Positions 47,396 to 56,980 of a stretch of DNA of 64,000 bases are shown piece by piece. The DNA is from Rathayibacter sp. VKM Ac-2857. GTDB taxonomy: Bacteria; Actinomycetota; Actinomycetes; Actinomycetales; Microbacteriaceae. Position numbers and translations under genes: made by a program. Position 1 is the stretch's first letter; every line of letters begins with the position of its first letter. The notes under the pieces are model-generated. The model was given only the letters and a program-made list of their open reading frames with translations, made no database searches and was not told the DNA's origin. The DNA lies in NCBI RefSeq assembly GCF_013205025.1, contig NZ_JABMLE010000003.1, forward strand, positions 186,001 to 250,000. Direction: 5' to 3'.

Positions 47396-49012
47396 TCAGC
47401 GCCCCAGGCGGCGGAGGAACGGAGCGGCCATCGCGCGCAGCTCGGGGACGCGGAGGACCCAGAGGACGCCGAAGTAGACGAGTGCCATCACGGTGCCGAT
47501 GGCAGCCATGGAGACGAGCGGCTCGACGAAGTTCGTGACGGCGAATCCGCCGGGCCTCGTGCCGCCGAGGAGAACCAGGACCCCGAACCCCGCAGCGGCC
47601 GAGGGGACGGCCGCCAGGGCGTACTGGCTGAGTCGGCGGAGGATCCTCGCGCCGCCGGTGCCGCCGAGCTTCCGGCGCAGGAGGAAGGCCGCTACGAGGG
47701 CCTGGACGATGATGCCGGCCGATGTCGAGGCGGCGATGCCGATCGCCGTCTGCTCCGGCGGCAGCTGCCGGACGAGCTGGTAGCCGATGACGGCGATCAC
47801 GACCTGGACCAGGGTGAAGAGGAACGGTCGTGCTCCGTCGCTCAGGGCGTAGAACGCCCGCTGCATGATCGCGATGGAGGAGAAGAGCGGGAGCGCGACG
47901 ACGTAGGCGACGGCGATCGCTCCGATGGCCTGGGCGTCCGCGAAGGTGTCGGTGAAGACCGAACCGAAGGGGACCGACACGACGACGATCGCCGCGCTCG
48001 AGAAGACCAGCATCATCAGGACGAGCCGCAGGGAGGTCGAGATGTCGGAGCGGAACTCCTTCATCTCGCCTCGAGCGGAGTGGCCGCTCATCTTGGTGAA
48101 GTACGCCACGGCGATCGAGATGGCGATGACGGAGTGCGGCAGCATGAAGATCAGCCAGCCCTTCTGCAGGGCTGCTGCGGAGGCGCCCTCTCCCGAGGCG
48201 GGGGAGGCGACCCGGCTCTCCACGAGCCCGGCTCCGATCGTCAGCAGGACGGTCGCGAAAGACCAGAGCGACATCCGGCCCGCGGTGCCGAGCCCGAGGC
48301 CACGGAGATTCAGCGCGGGACGGTAGCTGAGACCGACCCTCCGCCAGAAGAAGATGAGGAAGGTCGACTGGGCGACGATGCCCAGGGTCGCGCTTCCCGC
48401 CAGGAGCGCGACCATGCCGGGCGACCACGAGTCGACCGGGCGGTCGCCGCTCGGATCCGAGCCGAACAGGATGTTGAAGGCGACCAGGCCACCCAGGGCC
48501 ACGATGTTGTTGAGCACGGGAGCCCAGGTGAAGGGGCCGAACGATCCGCGCGCGTTGAGGACCTCGCCGAGGATCGTGAAGAGCCCGTAGAAGAAGACCT
48601 GGGGAATGCACCAGTAGGCGAACGACACCGCCAGGTCGTACTGCTCCGGGCCGTAGGCCGGTGCGTACAAGCGGATGAGCACGGGAGCCAGGAGGGTGCC
48701 GATGACGGTCGTCACCACCAGCAGCCCGAGTGTCAGGGTGAGGAGACTGTTGATGTAGCCGCGGCCACCGTCGGCGTGGAGGCCCGCCCGGACGATCTGC
48801 GGGACGAGGACCGCGTTGAGCGCACCGCCCGCGATGATCGTGTAGATCGTGTTGGGCAGCAGGTTCGCGACGGTGAAGGCGTCGGCGCCGGGTGCGACAG
48901 CGGCGCCGATCGTCTGCGCCAGGACGATCGACATCACGAAGCCGAGGACCCGCGAGACCATCGTGCCGGAGGCGAGGACGGCGCTCGCGCGACCGAGGGA
49001 GAAGCTAGCCAC
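47396..49012 (-). CDS. murJ: Lipid II flippase MurJ (MviN)
   Basis: The 538-residue protein has about 14 membrane helices with MurJ motifs: ASGTMVSRVLGFVMSIVLAQ, DAFTVANLLPNTIYTIIAGG and LNARGSFGPFTWAPVLNNI. It flips lipid II across the membrane. In Mycobacterium the C-terminal kinase-like region of MviN is phosphorylated by PknB and read by FhaA; this copy lacks that long extension, so control must differ. It overlaps the DUF6049 gene by 8 bases. Confidence 0.95.
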   Translation of the reverse strand: MASFSLGRASAVLASGTMVSRVLGFVMSIVLAQTIGAAVAPGADAFTVANLLPNTIYTIIAGGALNAVLVPQIVRAGLHADGGRGYINSLLTLTLGLLVVTTVIGTLLAPVLIRLYAPAYGPEQYDLAVSFAYWCIPQVFFYGLFTILGEVLNARGSFGPFTWAPVLNNIVALGGLVAFNILFGSDPSGDRPVDSWSPGMVALLAGSATLGIVAQSTFLIFFWRRVGLSYRPALNLRGLGLGTAGRMSLWSFATVLLTIGAGLVESRVASPASGEGASAAALQKGWLIFMLPHSVIAISIAVAYFTKMSGHSARGEMKEFRSDISTSLRLVLMMLVFSSAAIVVVSVPFGSVFTDTFADAQAIGAIAVAYVVALPLFSSIAIMQRAFYALSDGARPFLFTLVQVVIAVIGYQLVRQLPPEQTAIGIAASTSAGIIVQALVAAFLLRRKLGGTGGARILRRLSQYALAAVPSAAAGFGVLVLLGGTRPGGFAVTNFVEPLVSMAAIGTVMALVYFGVLWVLRVPELRAMAAPFLRRLGR

Positions 49013-51233
49013 GGGGATCCGTTCGGTCGTCGTCGAGGCCCGGCTGGACGGCGAGCGGGGCGTTCGGGTCCTCCTCGTCCTCCTCGGGGGTGTCGCCGCG
49101 GCGGCGCCGGCGGATGTTGCGGAGGATGCCCGCGCCGAAGACGAGGACGAGGAGGATGCCGACGCCGAGGGTGCCGACGGTCTCCCAGTCGGCGCGGACG
49201 TTGGTGACGATCCCGGTCGGAGCGCCGATGGGCGTGCCGTCCTGGGACGTCAGCTGCAGGCGCAGCTCGGTCTCGCCGTTGCCGACGCGGGCCTTCACCG
49301 GGATGAGGACGCGGCCCTGCGAGCGGGCGTCGATCGCGGTCGGCTCGACCGAGGACTCGTCGATGTCGAGGACGGCGTTGGAGGTCGAGGCCTGGATGCG
49401 GACGGTGACGGGCCAGGGCAGGTCGTTGCGGACGTAGACGGGGATGCTCGAGTCGCGGGAGAGCTGCGTGACGCTGTCGGAGCTCTCGATGGCGACCGAG
49501 GAGAGTGTCGCGTCGGCCTGCTCGCGGCTGGCGGTGACCGCCTCCTGCCAGCCCGTCGCGTCCTCGCGCCAGGTCACGGCGAGCAGAGCGAGGAGGTCGT
49601 TGCGGCGCTTGCCGCTGAGCAGCTCCGGGTCGGTGAGGACGGCCGAGAAGGACTCGACGCGGGCGGCCGCGGTGAGCAGGTCCGAGACGCCCTCGAGGCG
49701 CTGCTCCGACTCCGGGCTGTCGACGACGGTCGCGTCCTCGGTCGGGGGCGAGGTGAGCGCGGCGGCGAGCGAGCTCCCCTCCGCCCAGGGCAGTGCGTCG
49801 ACGGCCTGGAGGGTCTGCGCGAGGCGGACGCCGTCGATCGCGGCGCCGCGGTCGAGCGCCAGGACGACGGAGGGCGACTCGTCCTCGCGCTGGACCTGCG
49901 CCAGGTCGGCGGTGAGGTCGGCCATGCTCGCGCGCCACTCCGAGTCGGTGCTCGCGCTGACGGCCCGGTCGAAGGCGGTCGAGAGGGCGCTGTCGGCGAC
50001 GACGACGTCGCGGTCGTCGATGGTGGCCCGGGTGGTGGTCGTGACGCCGTCGGGCAGCGCGAGGTTGGCGGAGGAGACGACGGTGCGGCTCATGCCGGTC
50101 GTGGCATAGACGCCGAGATCGGCCGCGCGGACGGTGCCGTCGTCGGGCCAGGCGATGCTGCCGACCGTCGGCGACCAGTCGAAGGCGAGGAGCGACTCGG
50201 CCGTCGGACGGTCGGGCAGGTCGGTGGAGTCGTCGGGGACGGCCGTCGGGGTCGGCGTCGCCGTGCTCGTCGGCGCGAAGAGCGTGGGATCGAGCGCGTA
50301 CTCGAACGAGGTCGGTGCCAGGAGCGTGGAGAGACCGGACTGGGCCTGTGCGGCCACGTCCGCGTCGGCGTAGGGCAGGGCGAAGACCTCGTTCGGCACC
50401 GACTCCAGCCGGTCCAGCCAGGCGGTCGCCGACTCCGGTGCCGCGTCGCCGAGGACCCGGATCGACGCGAGGATGCGCGGATCCACCCCGATGGTGACGG
50501 CGCGGCCGTCGACGCTGTCGAGTTGACGGGAGAGCGTGCCGGTGGTCTGGGTGTAGTCCTGCAGCGTGTCCGCGGAGAGCAGGCCCTCGGCGGTGTCCGG
50601 GACCGTGAGCGGCACGAGGACGCTGACGCCGGTCTCCTGCTCGCTCGGGAGGCCGGTCGAGAGCTCGACGACGCCCCTGGCGGTCGCGACGGTGCCGCCG
50701 GCGCTGGTGACGGTCACCGAGACGGTGTGCGTGCCGAAGGCCTCGGGGTCGCGGCCGAAGTCGGTGGAGAAGGGGAGGGCCGCCGAGGGCACGGTCACGC
50801 CGACCTGGGCCGAGCTGGAGGGGAGCAGGCGGACGTCGGCGCCGTCGCCGGTGCTCGTGCCCTCGTCGTCGGACTCGCCGTCGAGCCACTCGGCCAGCTC
50901 GGCCCGCGAGTCGAGGGTGTCCTCGTCGATCGCGACCTCGACGCGGGCGCCGTCGATCGACTCGGTGGTGCCGTTGCGGACGGAGATCGCGAGCTGGAGG
51001 TCCTCGCCGGGGAGGAGGACGCCGTCGTTCGCCGCGCCCACCGTCGCGGTGACAGTGGCCTGCCCGGACTCGAGGGCCGTGCGCTCAGCGGCGTGCGCGG
51101 CGGCGGGGAGCGCACCGCCGAGGAGCGCGATCGAGAGCGCAGCGGCGCCGACGGAGCGGAGCAGCTGCGGGACCGCGCGCCGGGGGCGAGGACGATCGAA
51201 GGGGGTGAGGTCGCGCCGACGCATCGAACTCAC
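49005..51233 (-). CDS. DUF6049 family secreted membrane-anchored protein
   Basis: The 742-residue protein has a signal peptide (LLRSVGAAALSIALLGGALPAAAHAAE, cleavage near residue 48), a large beta-rich and alpha/beta extracellular region, one C-terminal membrane helix (VGILLVLVFGAGILRNI) and a short acidic cytosolic tail. Orthologues (Rv3909 type) are always encoded just before murJ, so a role in peptidoglycan precursor export is likely but unproven. GTG 51233 has GGAGGCCGA upstream; ATG 51224 is possible. murJ overlaps its end, so it is translationally coupled. Confidence 0.85.
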   Translation of the reverse strand: MSSMRRRDLTPFDRPRPRRAVPQLLRSVGAAALSIALLGGALPAAAHAAERTALESGQATVTATVGAANDGVLLPGEDLQLAISVRNGTTESIDGARVEVAIDEDTLDSRAELAEWLDGESDDEGTSTGDGADVRLLPSSSAQVGVTVPSAALPFSTDFGRDPEAFGTHTVSVTVTSAGGTVATARGVVELSTGLPSEQETGVSVLVPLTVPDTAEGLLSADTLQDYTQTTGTLSRQLDSVDGRAVTIGVDPRILASIRVLGDAAPESATAWLDRLESVPNEVFALPYADADVAAQAQSGLSTLLAPTSFEYALDPTLFAPTSTATPTPTAVPDDSTDLPDRPTAESLLAFDWSPTVGSIAWPDDGTVRAADLGVYATTGMSRTVVSSANLALPDGVTTTTRATIDDRDVVVADSALSTAFDRAVSASTDSEWRASMADLTADLAQVQREDESPSVVLALDRGAAIDGVRLAQTLQAVDALPWAEGSSLAAALTSPPTEDATVVDSPESEQRLEGVSDLLTAAARVESFSAVLTDPELLSGKRRNDLLALLAVTWREDATGWQEAVTASREQADATLSSVAIESSDSVTQLSRDSSIPVYVRNDLPWPVTVRIQASTSNAVLDIDESSVEPTAIDARSQGRVLIPVKARVGNGETELRLQLTSQDGTPIGAPTGIVTNVRADWETVGTLGVGILLVLVFGAGILRNIRRRRRGDTPEEDEEDPNAPLAVQPGLDDDRTDPRG

Positions 51234-51392
51234 TCGGCCTCCATGCGGGTGATTCTACGGGCAGGCCTCCCGGGGGCCGGCTGCCGGGCCGCGGGACGGG
51301 CTGCGGAGTCGCTCAGGCGCAGTAACCGGTCGAGGCGGTTGCGGGGCGGCGCTCACCGTGGCGCGCACCCCGTCGCGGCCACACCTCCCCGG

Positions 51393-51398
51393 TAGGAT
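51393..51398 (+). promoter_or_regulatory. -10 element of cca, probable leaderless start
   Basis: TAGGAT ends 7 bases before ATG 51406, with no Shine-Dalgarno between. Confidence 0.5.
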
Positions 51399-51405
51399 CT
51401 GCCGG

Positions 51406-52830
51406 ATGCACAGCGTCCAGACCGCACTCGAGACCCTCCGCGCTCTCGCGGCGACGCCGACGGTGGCCCGGCTCGCGGAGGCGTTCGCGGCGCAGGGCCA
51501 CGAGCTCGCGCTGGTCGGCGGCCCGGTCCGCGACGCCTTCCTGGGCCACGGCGTGCACGACCTCGACTTCACGACCTCGGCGCGGCCGGACGACATCGTG
51601 CGGATCGTCGCTCCGATCGCCGAGGCGCACTGGGACATCGGCCGGGCGTTCGGCACGATCGGTGCGCGGATCGCGGGCGAGACGGTCGAGATCACGACCT
51701 ACCGCAGCGACAGCTACGACGGCGTCAGCCGCAAGCCCGAGGTCGAGTTCGGCGACAGCCTCGAGGGCGACCTCGTGCGCCGCGACTTCACCGTCAACGC
51801 GATGGCGCTGCGGCTGCCCGAGATCGTGCTCGTCGACCCGGCCGGGGGCGTGGAGGACCTGCTCGCAGGCCGGCTGCGCACGCCTGCCGCCGCCGACCTC
51901 TCCTTCGGCGACGACCCGCTGCGGATGCTGCGCGCCGCGCGGTTCACCTCGCAGCTGGGCTTCCGCACGACCGACGAGGTCGAGTGGGCGATGGCCGAGC
52001 TGGCTCCGCGCATCGAGGACGTCTCGGCGGAGCGCGTGCAGGAGGAGCTGCGGAAGCTCCTGGCGACGGCCTCGCCGCGGGCCGGGCTCGAGCTGCTGGT
52101 CGACACCGGTCTGGCCGGTTACTTCCTCCCCGAGCTGCCCGCCCTGCGCCTGGAGCAGGACGAGCACCACCACCACAAGGACGTCTACGTGCACAGCCTC
52201 ACGGTGCTGGAGCAGGCGATCGCGCTCGAGGGGGAGCGGCACCCCGGTGCCGCGCCGGACGTCACGCTCCGCATCGCCGCGTTGCTGCACGACATCGGCA
52301 AGCCGGCCACGCGGCGCCTGGAGCCGGGTGGAGCGGTCAGCTTCTACCACCACGACCTCGTCGGCTCGAAACTCGCGATCAAGCGGCTGCGCTCGCTGAA
52401 GTTCGACAAGCAGACGATCACCGACGTGGCCCGGCTGATCGAGCTGCACCTGCGCTTCTTCGGCTACACCGAGGGCGCCTGGACCGACTCGGCCGTCCGC
52501 CGCTACGTGACCGACGCCGGTCCGCTGCTGGAGCGCCTGCACATCCTCACCCGCGCCGACGTCACGACCCGCAACACCCGCAAGGCCGACCGCCTGGCGC
52601 ACGCCTACGACGACCTGGAGCAGCGGATCGCGGAGCTCGCCGAGAAGGAGGAGCTCGCCTCGAAGCGGCCCGACCTCGACGGCACGCAGATCATGGCGAT
52701 CCTGGAGCTGCCGCCGGGGCGCGAGGTGGGGCTGGCGTACAGGTTCCTGCTCGAGCTCCGGCTCGAGGAGGGGCCGCTCGGCGAGGAGGAGGCCGCCCGG
52801 CGGCTGAAGGAGTGGTGGGCGGCGCGCTGA
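51406..52830 (+). CDS. cca: CCA tRNA nucleotidyltransferase
   Basis: The 474-residue protein has the nucleotidyltransferase head GGPVRDAFLGHGVHDLDFTT (metal-binding DLD), RRDFTVNAMAL, a tRNA-binding region and a C-terminal HD domain (AALLHDIGK). It adds or repairs the CCA end of tRNAs, which is needed here since the tRNA-Ala and tRNA-Ile genes lack CCA. ATG 51406 is chosen over ATG 51358 because of the -10 box and homology start. Divergent from DUF6049. Confidence 0.94.
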   Translation: MHSVQTALETLRALAATPTVARLAEAFAAQGHELALVGGPVRDAFLGHGVHDLDFTTSARPDDIVRIVAPIAEAHWDIGRAFGTIGARIAGETVEITTYRSDSYDGVSRKPEVEFGDSLEGDLVRRDFTVNAMALRLPEIVLVDPAGGVEDLLAGRLRTPAAADLSFGDDPLRMLRAARFTSQLGFRTTDEVEWAMAELAPRIEDVSAERVQEELRKLLATASPRAGLELLVDTGLAGYFLPELPALRLEQDEHHHHKDVYVHSLTVLEQAIALEGERHPGAAPDVTLRIAALLHDIGKPATRRLEPGGAVSFYHHDLVGSKLAIKRLRSLKFDKQTITDVARLIELHLRFFGYTEGAWTDSAVRRYVTDAGPLLERLHILTRADVTTRNTRKADRLAHAYDDLEQRIAELAEKEELASKRPDLDGTQIMAILELPPGREVGLAYRFLLELRLEEGPLGEEEAARRLKEWWAAR

Positions 52831-52888
52831 GGCGCCGTCCGTCGCGCCGGCACTGAGATCGGCCCTGGGCGCGGAGGCCTGCGGATGG

Positions 52889-53004
52889 TAGGATCGTCAG
52901 GTTGTCCATGACCAGACGCACTCGCGTCCGCGGGAGTGGGCAGATGCTACATACCCTCCTGTCACGGAAATACCGTGGCCGTTCAGTCCGAAGGAGGTGG
53001 GTTA
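52889..53004 (+). promoter_or_regulatory. rpsF leader with promoter and small hairpin
   Basis: TAGGAT (52889-52894) is a -10-like box. A hairpin cacggaaataccgtg (52964-52978) and the bases ccgaaggagg just before GTG 53005 resemble the region where S6:S18 binds its own leader in many bacteria. Only the primary pattern is seen, so the regulatory role is inference. Confidence 0.35.
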
Positions 53005-53382
53005 GTGACGCATCAGTACGAACTCATGGTCATCCTGGATCCCGAGATCGATGAGCGCACCGTCGCTCCGAGTCTCGACAAGTTCCTCAACGTCATCCGC
53101 ACCGATGGTGGATCCATCGACAAGGTCGACGTCTGGGGCCGCCGTCGTCTGGCGTACGAGATCAACAAGAAGTCCGAGGGCATCTACGCCATCGTCGACT
53201 TCACGTCGACCTCGGCCGCCGCGAACGAGCTCGACCGTCAGCTGAAGCTGTCGGAGGCCGTCATGCGCACCAAGGTGCTCCGCGCCGAAGAGGGCATCGC
53301 CCAGGTCGCCGCCGCCAAGAAGCTCGCCGACGAGAAGGCCGCCCGCAAGGCTGCCAAGGCTCCGGCCGCTCCCAAGGCGTAA
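53005..53382 (+). CDS. rpsF: 30S ribosomal protein S6 (bS6)
   Basis: The 125-residue protein has [40 protein letters not shown] and a basic Ala/Lys tail. It binds 16S rRNA with S18. GTG 53005 follows AAGGAGG. It is the first gene of rpsF-ssb-rpsR-rplI. Confidence 0.97.
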   Translation: MTHQYELMVILDPEIDERTVAPSLDKFLNVIRTDGGSIDKVDVWGRRRLAYEINKKSEGIYAIVDFTSTSAAANELDRQLKLSEAVMRTKVLRAEEGIAQVAAAKKLADEKAARKAAKAPAAPKA

Positions 53383-53387
53383 CGCTG

Positions 53388-53978
53388 ATGGCCGGCGAGA
53401 CGATCATCACCGTGGTGGGGAACCTCACCGCCGACCCCGAGCTGCGCTACACGCAGGGCGGGCTCGCGGTCGCGAACTTCACCATCGCCTCCACGCCGCG
53501 CACCTTCGACCGTCAGGCGAACGACTGGAAGGACGGCGAAGCGCTGTTCCTCCGGGCCTCCGTCTGGCGCGAGTTCGCCGAGAACGTCGCGGGGACGCTG
53601 ACCAAGGGAAGCCGTGTCGTCGCGACCGGCCGCCTGAAGCAGCGCTCCTACGAGACGAAGGAAGGCGAGAAGCGCACCAGCATCGAGCTCGAGATCGACG
53701 AGATCGGCCCCTCGCTGCGCTACGCGACCGCTCAGGTCACGCGCGCTGCCGGTGGCGGCGGTGGACGCGGTCAGGTCGGCGGCGGCGGCGGTGGCAACCA
53801 GGGCGCGAGCCAGGGCGGCTTCGGCGGCGGCAACGGCGGCAACCAGGGGGGCTCCGGCGGAAACGGCGGCGGCAACCGCGGTGGCGGCCAGGCCGAGGAG
53901 CCGTGGGCGCCCAGCGCTCCGGCCGGTGGCGACGTGTGGAGCACGCCGGGCAGCTACAACGACGAGACGCCGTTCTGA
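53388..53978 (+). CDS. ssb: Single-stranded DNA-binding protein
   Basis: The 196-residue protein has an OB fold ([20 protein letters not shown] through about 115), a long Gly/Asn/Gln-rich linker with repeated GGGGN units, and the conserved acidic tip ending in NDETPF, the docking tail for repair and replication proteins. It sits between rpsF and rpsR, the standard arrangement. Five bases separate it from rpsF. Confidence 0.96.
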   Translation: MAGETIITVVGNLTADPELRYTQGGLAVANFTIASTPRTFDRQANDWKDGEALFLRASVWREFAENVAGTLTKGSRVVATGRLKQRSYETKEGEKRTSIELEIDEIGPSLRYATAQVTRAAGGGGGRGQVGGGGGGNQGASQGGFGGGNGGNQGGSGGNGGGNRGGGQAEEPWAPSAPAGGDVWSTPGSYNDETPF

Positions 53979-54070
53979 GCCTCCGGCTCGAGCGCGCCCT
54001 CACCTGAATCACGCGTCCCCGCCCCGAGAGGGGTGCCGACGGACGCGAACCAGAATCTAAGGAAACCACT

Positions 54071-54331
54071 ATGGCTGGAAAGAGCAGCGGCGACCGCCGC
54101 AAGCCGATCCGCGGCAAGGGCGCGAAGAACGCGGCCCCCGCGAAGTCGGTCCGCGTGGGCGTCATCGACTACAAGGACGTCCCGACCCTTCGCAAGTTCA
54201 TCTCCGAGCGCGGGAAGATCCGTGCCCGTCGCATCACCGGCGTCTCCGTCCAGGAGCAGCGCCTCATCGCCCGTGCCGTCAAGAACGCCCGCGAGATGGC
54301 GCTCCTGCCCTACGCCGGCAGCGGAAGGTAG
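54071..54331 (+). CDS. rpsR: 30S ribosomal protein S18 (bS18)
   Basis: The 86-residue basic protein has [40 protein letters not shown] and [13 protein letters not shown]. It pairs with S6. There is no visible zinc-ribbon Cys set, so it is the C-minus form. Confidence 0.97.
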   Translation: MAGKSSGDRRKPIRGKGAKNAAPAKSVRVGVIDYKDVPTLRKFISERGKIRARRITGVSVQEQRLIARAVKNAREMALLPYAGSGR

Positions 54332-54338
54332 GTAGACG

Positions 54339-54791
54339 ATGTCCAAGGTCATCCTGACCCACGAGGTCGACGGTCTCGGCTCCGCCGGTGACGTCGTCGA
54401 CGTCAAGAACGGGTACGCCCGCAACTACCTCATCCCGCAGGGCTTCGGCGTCGCGTGGACCCGCGGTGGCGAGAAGCAGGTCGAGCAGATCAAGTCGGCG
54501 CGAGCCGCTCGTGAGCACAAGACCATCGAAGAGGCTCAGCACACGAAGCAGGTCCTCGAGGCCAACCGCGTGAAGCTGACCGTCAAGGCCGGCAAGGACG
54601 GGCGCCTCTTCGGCTCCGTCAAGACCTCCGACATCGCGACTGCGGTGGCGGCGGCCGGCTACGGCGAGCTCGACAAGCGCAAGATCGTGATCTCGAACGC
54701 GATCAAGAACATCGGCGAGCACGAGGCCGTGGTGCGTCTGCGCGACGACATCCAGGCCACCGTGAAGCTGCAGGTGGTCGCGGCCAAGTAA
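54339..54791 (+). CDS. rplI: 50S ribosomal protein L9 (bL9)
   Basis: The 150-residue protein has [33 protein letters not shown], a long helix and a C-terminal globular domain ([20 protein letters not shown]). It follows rpsR by 7 bases and ends before a strong terminator. Confidence 0.97.
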   Translation: MSKVILTHEVDGLGSAGDVVDVKNGYARNYLIPQGFGVAWTRGGEKQVEQIKSARAAREHKTIEEAQHTKQVLEANRVKLTVKAGKDGRLFGSVKTSDIATAVAAAGYGELDKRKIVISNAIKNIGEHEAVVRLRDDIQATVKLQVVAAK

Positions 54792-54810
54792 GGCCGCGAG
54801 AACGCCGCGG

Positions 54811-54851
54811 AGGGCGGTGCGACGGGACTTCACGGTCCCTCGCACCGCCCT
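54811..54851 (+). terminator. Terminator of the rpsF-rplI operon
   Basis: agggcggtgcga (54811-54822) pairs with tcgcaccgccct (54840-54851), 12 perfect pairs, followed by a T-containing stretch. Confidence 0.85.
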
Positions 54852-54853
54852 TC

Positions 54854-55090
54854 GTCGTTCCCGTTGTCCACAGCTCCATCCACATACACCCTCCCGGGAG
54901 GGCAACCTTCAATGTGGTCTGGAGACTCTTTTCCCCACACAGCTGTGGAAACAGGGAAAAGCCAGGTCAGACGGTTGAAAAAACTTGTCCGACAGTCGAG
55001 TTCCCACAGGGTTGTCCACATGTTGCCCACAGTGGGTGCGGCGTTTCCCGCTCGTTCTCCACAGTTCTCTCCACAGGGTGGTTTGACCCC
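54854..55090. promoter_or_regulatory. DnaA-box cluster upstream of dnaB
   Basis: Perfect boxes TTGTCCACA lie at 54864-54872 and 55012-55020. Near-boxes lie at 54944-54952 (TGTGGAAAC), 55023-55031 (TTGCCCACA), 55055-55063 (TTCTCCACA) and 55067-55075. An AT-rich piece (ggttgaaaaaacttgtcc) is at 54973-54990. The cluster lies in the 468-base rplI-dnaB gap, upstream of the replicative helicase gene. Confidence 0.65.
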
Positions 55091-55259
55091 GGCGGCGGCC
55101 GGTCCGTAGTGTGGCGCAGCGCCCCGCGAGGGGAGTGGGGTGGGCGCCGAGCGCCCGCTGTCGGAGGTCGGGCGTAGACCTGTGTCCGGCACTCGCGACA
55201 GACGGCTCGACCGTGTCGCCACCCGTTCCGCGAGGCACCCGACAGGAGGAGGCGAAGGC

Positions 55260-56654
55260 ATGACGATCGCGCACCTGGCGGTTCCCGGCTCGGACGGACG
55301 AGACGGGCGGGACTCCCGAGGGGACTCCCCGCGCAGCAACGAGCGCACGCCCCCGCACGACCTGCTCGCGGAGCAGTCGGCACTCGGCGGCATGCTGCTC
55401 TCGAAGGACGCCGTCGCGGACGTCGTCGAGAGCGTCAAGGCGACCGACTTCTACATCCCCAAGCACGAGATCGTCTTCGAAGCGATCCTGGCGCTCTACT
55501 CGCACGGCGAGCCGACCGACGTCATCGCCGTGACCGACGAGCTGACCAAGCAGGGCGAGCTCCAGCGCGCCGGCGGTGCCGACTACCTGCACTCGCTCAC
55601 CGCGATGGTGCCGACGGCGGCGAACGCGGGCTACTACGCGTCGATCGTCGCCGAGCGCGCCTTGCTGCGCCGGCTGGTCGAGGCGGGCACCCGCATCGCG
55701 CAGATGGGCTACCAGGGCGAGGGCGAGGTGCTCGACCTCGTCAACACGGCGCAGGCCGAGATCTACAACGTCACCGGGTCCGAGACGGCGGAGGACTACG
55801 TCCCGCTGACCGACGCGGTGACCGTCGCCATCGACGAGATCGAGGCGGCCGCGCACAAGGACGGCGCCTTCACCGGCGTGCCCACCGGCTTCGCCGACCT
55901 CGACGACCTCACCAACGGGTTCCACCCCGGCCAGATGATCATCGTCGCGGCGCGACCCGCGCTCGGAAAGTCGACGCTCGCGCTCGACTTCGCCCGGGCC
56001 GCCGCGATCAAGCACAACATGGCGACGATCTTCTTCTCGCTCGAGATGGGGCGCAGCGAGATCGCGATGCGCCTGCTCTCGGCCGAGGCGTCCGTGCCGC
56101 TGCAGCACATGCGCAAGGGCACGGTCGACCAGCGCGACTGGACGACCATCGCCTCCACCCGCGGCCGCATCAACGACGCCCCGCTCTACATCGACGACTC
56201 GCCGAACCTCACCCTCGTCGAGATCCGCGCGAAGTGCCGCCGGCTCAAGCAGCGCATCGGCCTGAAGATGGTCGTCATCGATTACCTCCAGCTGATGACC
56301 TCGGGCAAGAAGGTCGAGAGCCGCCAGCAGGAGGTCTCCGAGTTCTCCCGTGCGTTGAAGCTGCTGGCGAAGGAGCTGCAGGTGCCGGTCATCGCGCTGT
56401 CGCAGCTGAACCGTGGACCGGAGCAGCGCGCCGACAAGCTGCCCGCGATCTCCGACCTCCGCGAGTCCGGCTCGATCGAGCAGGACGCCGACATGGTGAT
56501 CCTGCTGCACCGCGAGAGCGCCTACGAGAAGGACAACCCGCGCGCGGGCGAGGCCGACCTGATCGTCGCCAAGCACCGCAACGGCCCGACCCGCACGGTC
56601 ACCGTGGGCTTCCACGGCCACTTCTCCCGCTTCGCGGACATCCCGGCGGTCTGA
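55260..56654 (+). CDS. dnaB: Replicative DNA helicase DnaB
   Basis: The 464-residue protein has an N-terminal domain (PHDLLAEQSALGGMLLSKDA), a RecA-like domain with Walker A (ARPALGKSTLALDF), then SLEMGRSEIAMRLLSAEA, IDYLQLMTSG and SQLNRGPEQR. It unwinds DNA at the fork and is loaded with DnaA and DciA. No intein is present, unlike some mycobacterial copies. ATG 55260 follows AGGAGG and is chosen over the longer frame. Confidence 0.97.
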   Translation: MTIAHLAVPGSDGRDGRDSRGDSPRSNERTPPHDLLAEQSALGGMLLSKDAVADVVESVKATDFYIPKHEIVFEAILALYSHGEPTDVIAVTDELTKQGELQRAGGADYLHSLTAMVPTAANAGYYASIVAERALLRRLVEAGTRIAQMGYQGEGEVLDLVNTAQAEIYNVTGSETAEDYVPLTDAVTVAIDEIEAAAHKDGAFTGVPTGFADLDDLTNGFHPGQMIIVAARPALGKSTLALDFARAAAIKHNMATIFFSLEMGRSEIAMRLLSAEASVPLQHMRKGTVDQRDWTTIASTRGRINDAPLYIDDSPNLTLVEIRAKCRRLKQRIGLKMVVIDYLQLMTSGKKVESRQQEVSEFSRALKLLAKELQVPVIALSQLNRGPEQRADKLPAISDLRESGSIEQDADMVILLHRESAYEKDNPRAGEADLIVAKHRNGPTRTVTVGFHGHFSRFADIPAV

Positions 56655-56659
56655 CGCTC

Positions 56660-56887
56660 GTGGCTGCACAGGATCCGGTCGAGGAGGTTCCGCTCGACGG
56701 GGAGAGCATCCGGCTCGGGCAGTTCCTGAAGTTCGCGGGGATCCTCGACTCCGGGGGCGAGGTGAAGGAGGCCGTCGCGGACGGCTTCGTCAGCGTGAAC
56801 GGCGAGGTGGACCGGAGGCGCGGGCGGCAGCTGGCGGTCGGCGACGTCGTGGAGTTCGGCGGGCGCCGGTTCCGCGTCGGGGCGTAG
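56660..56887 (+). CDS. S4-domain RNA-binding protein (YbcJ/RlbA-like)
   Basis: The 75-residue protein starts at GTG 56660, 5 bases after dnaB. It is one S4-like fold: IRLGQFLKFAGILDSGGEVK, then DGFVSVNGEVDRRRGRQLAV and VVEFGGRRFRVG. Such proteins bind structured RNA such as rRNA or tRNA. It is probably co-transcribed with dnaB. Exact role unknown. Confidence 0.88.
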   Translation: MAAQDPVEEVPLDGESIRLGQFLKFAGILDSGGEVKEAVADGFVSVNGEVDRRRGRQLAVGDVVEFGGRRFRVGA

Positions 56888-56980
56888 GGCTCGTTCGGAC
56901 GTCTCCTCTTCCGGGTGCCGCGGGTGCGTGGCTAGCATCAGGGCGTGCGACGCCGGAGTCGTGCCGATCAGGAGGCTCCG

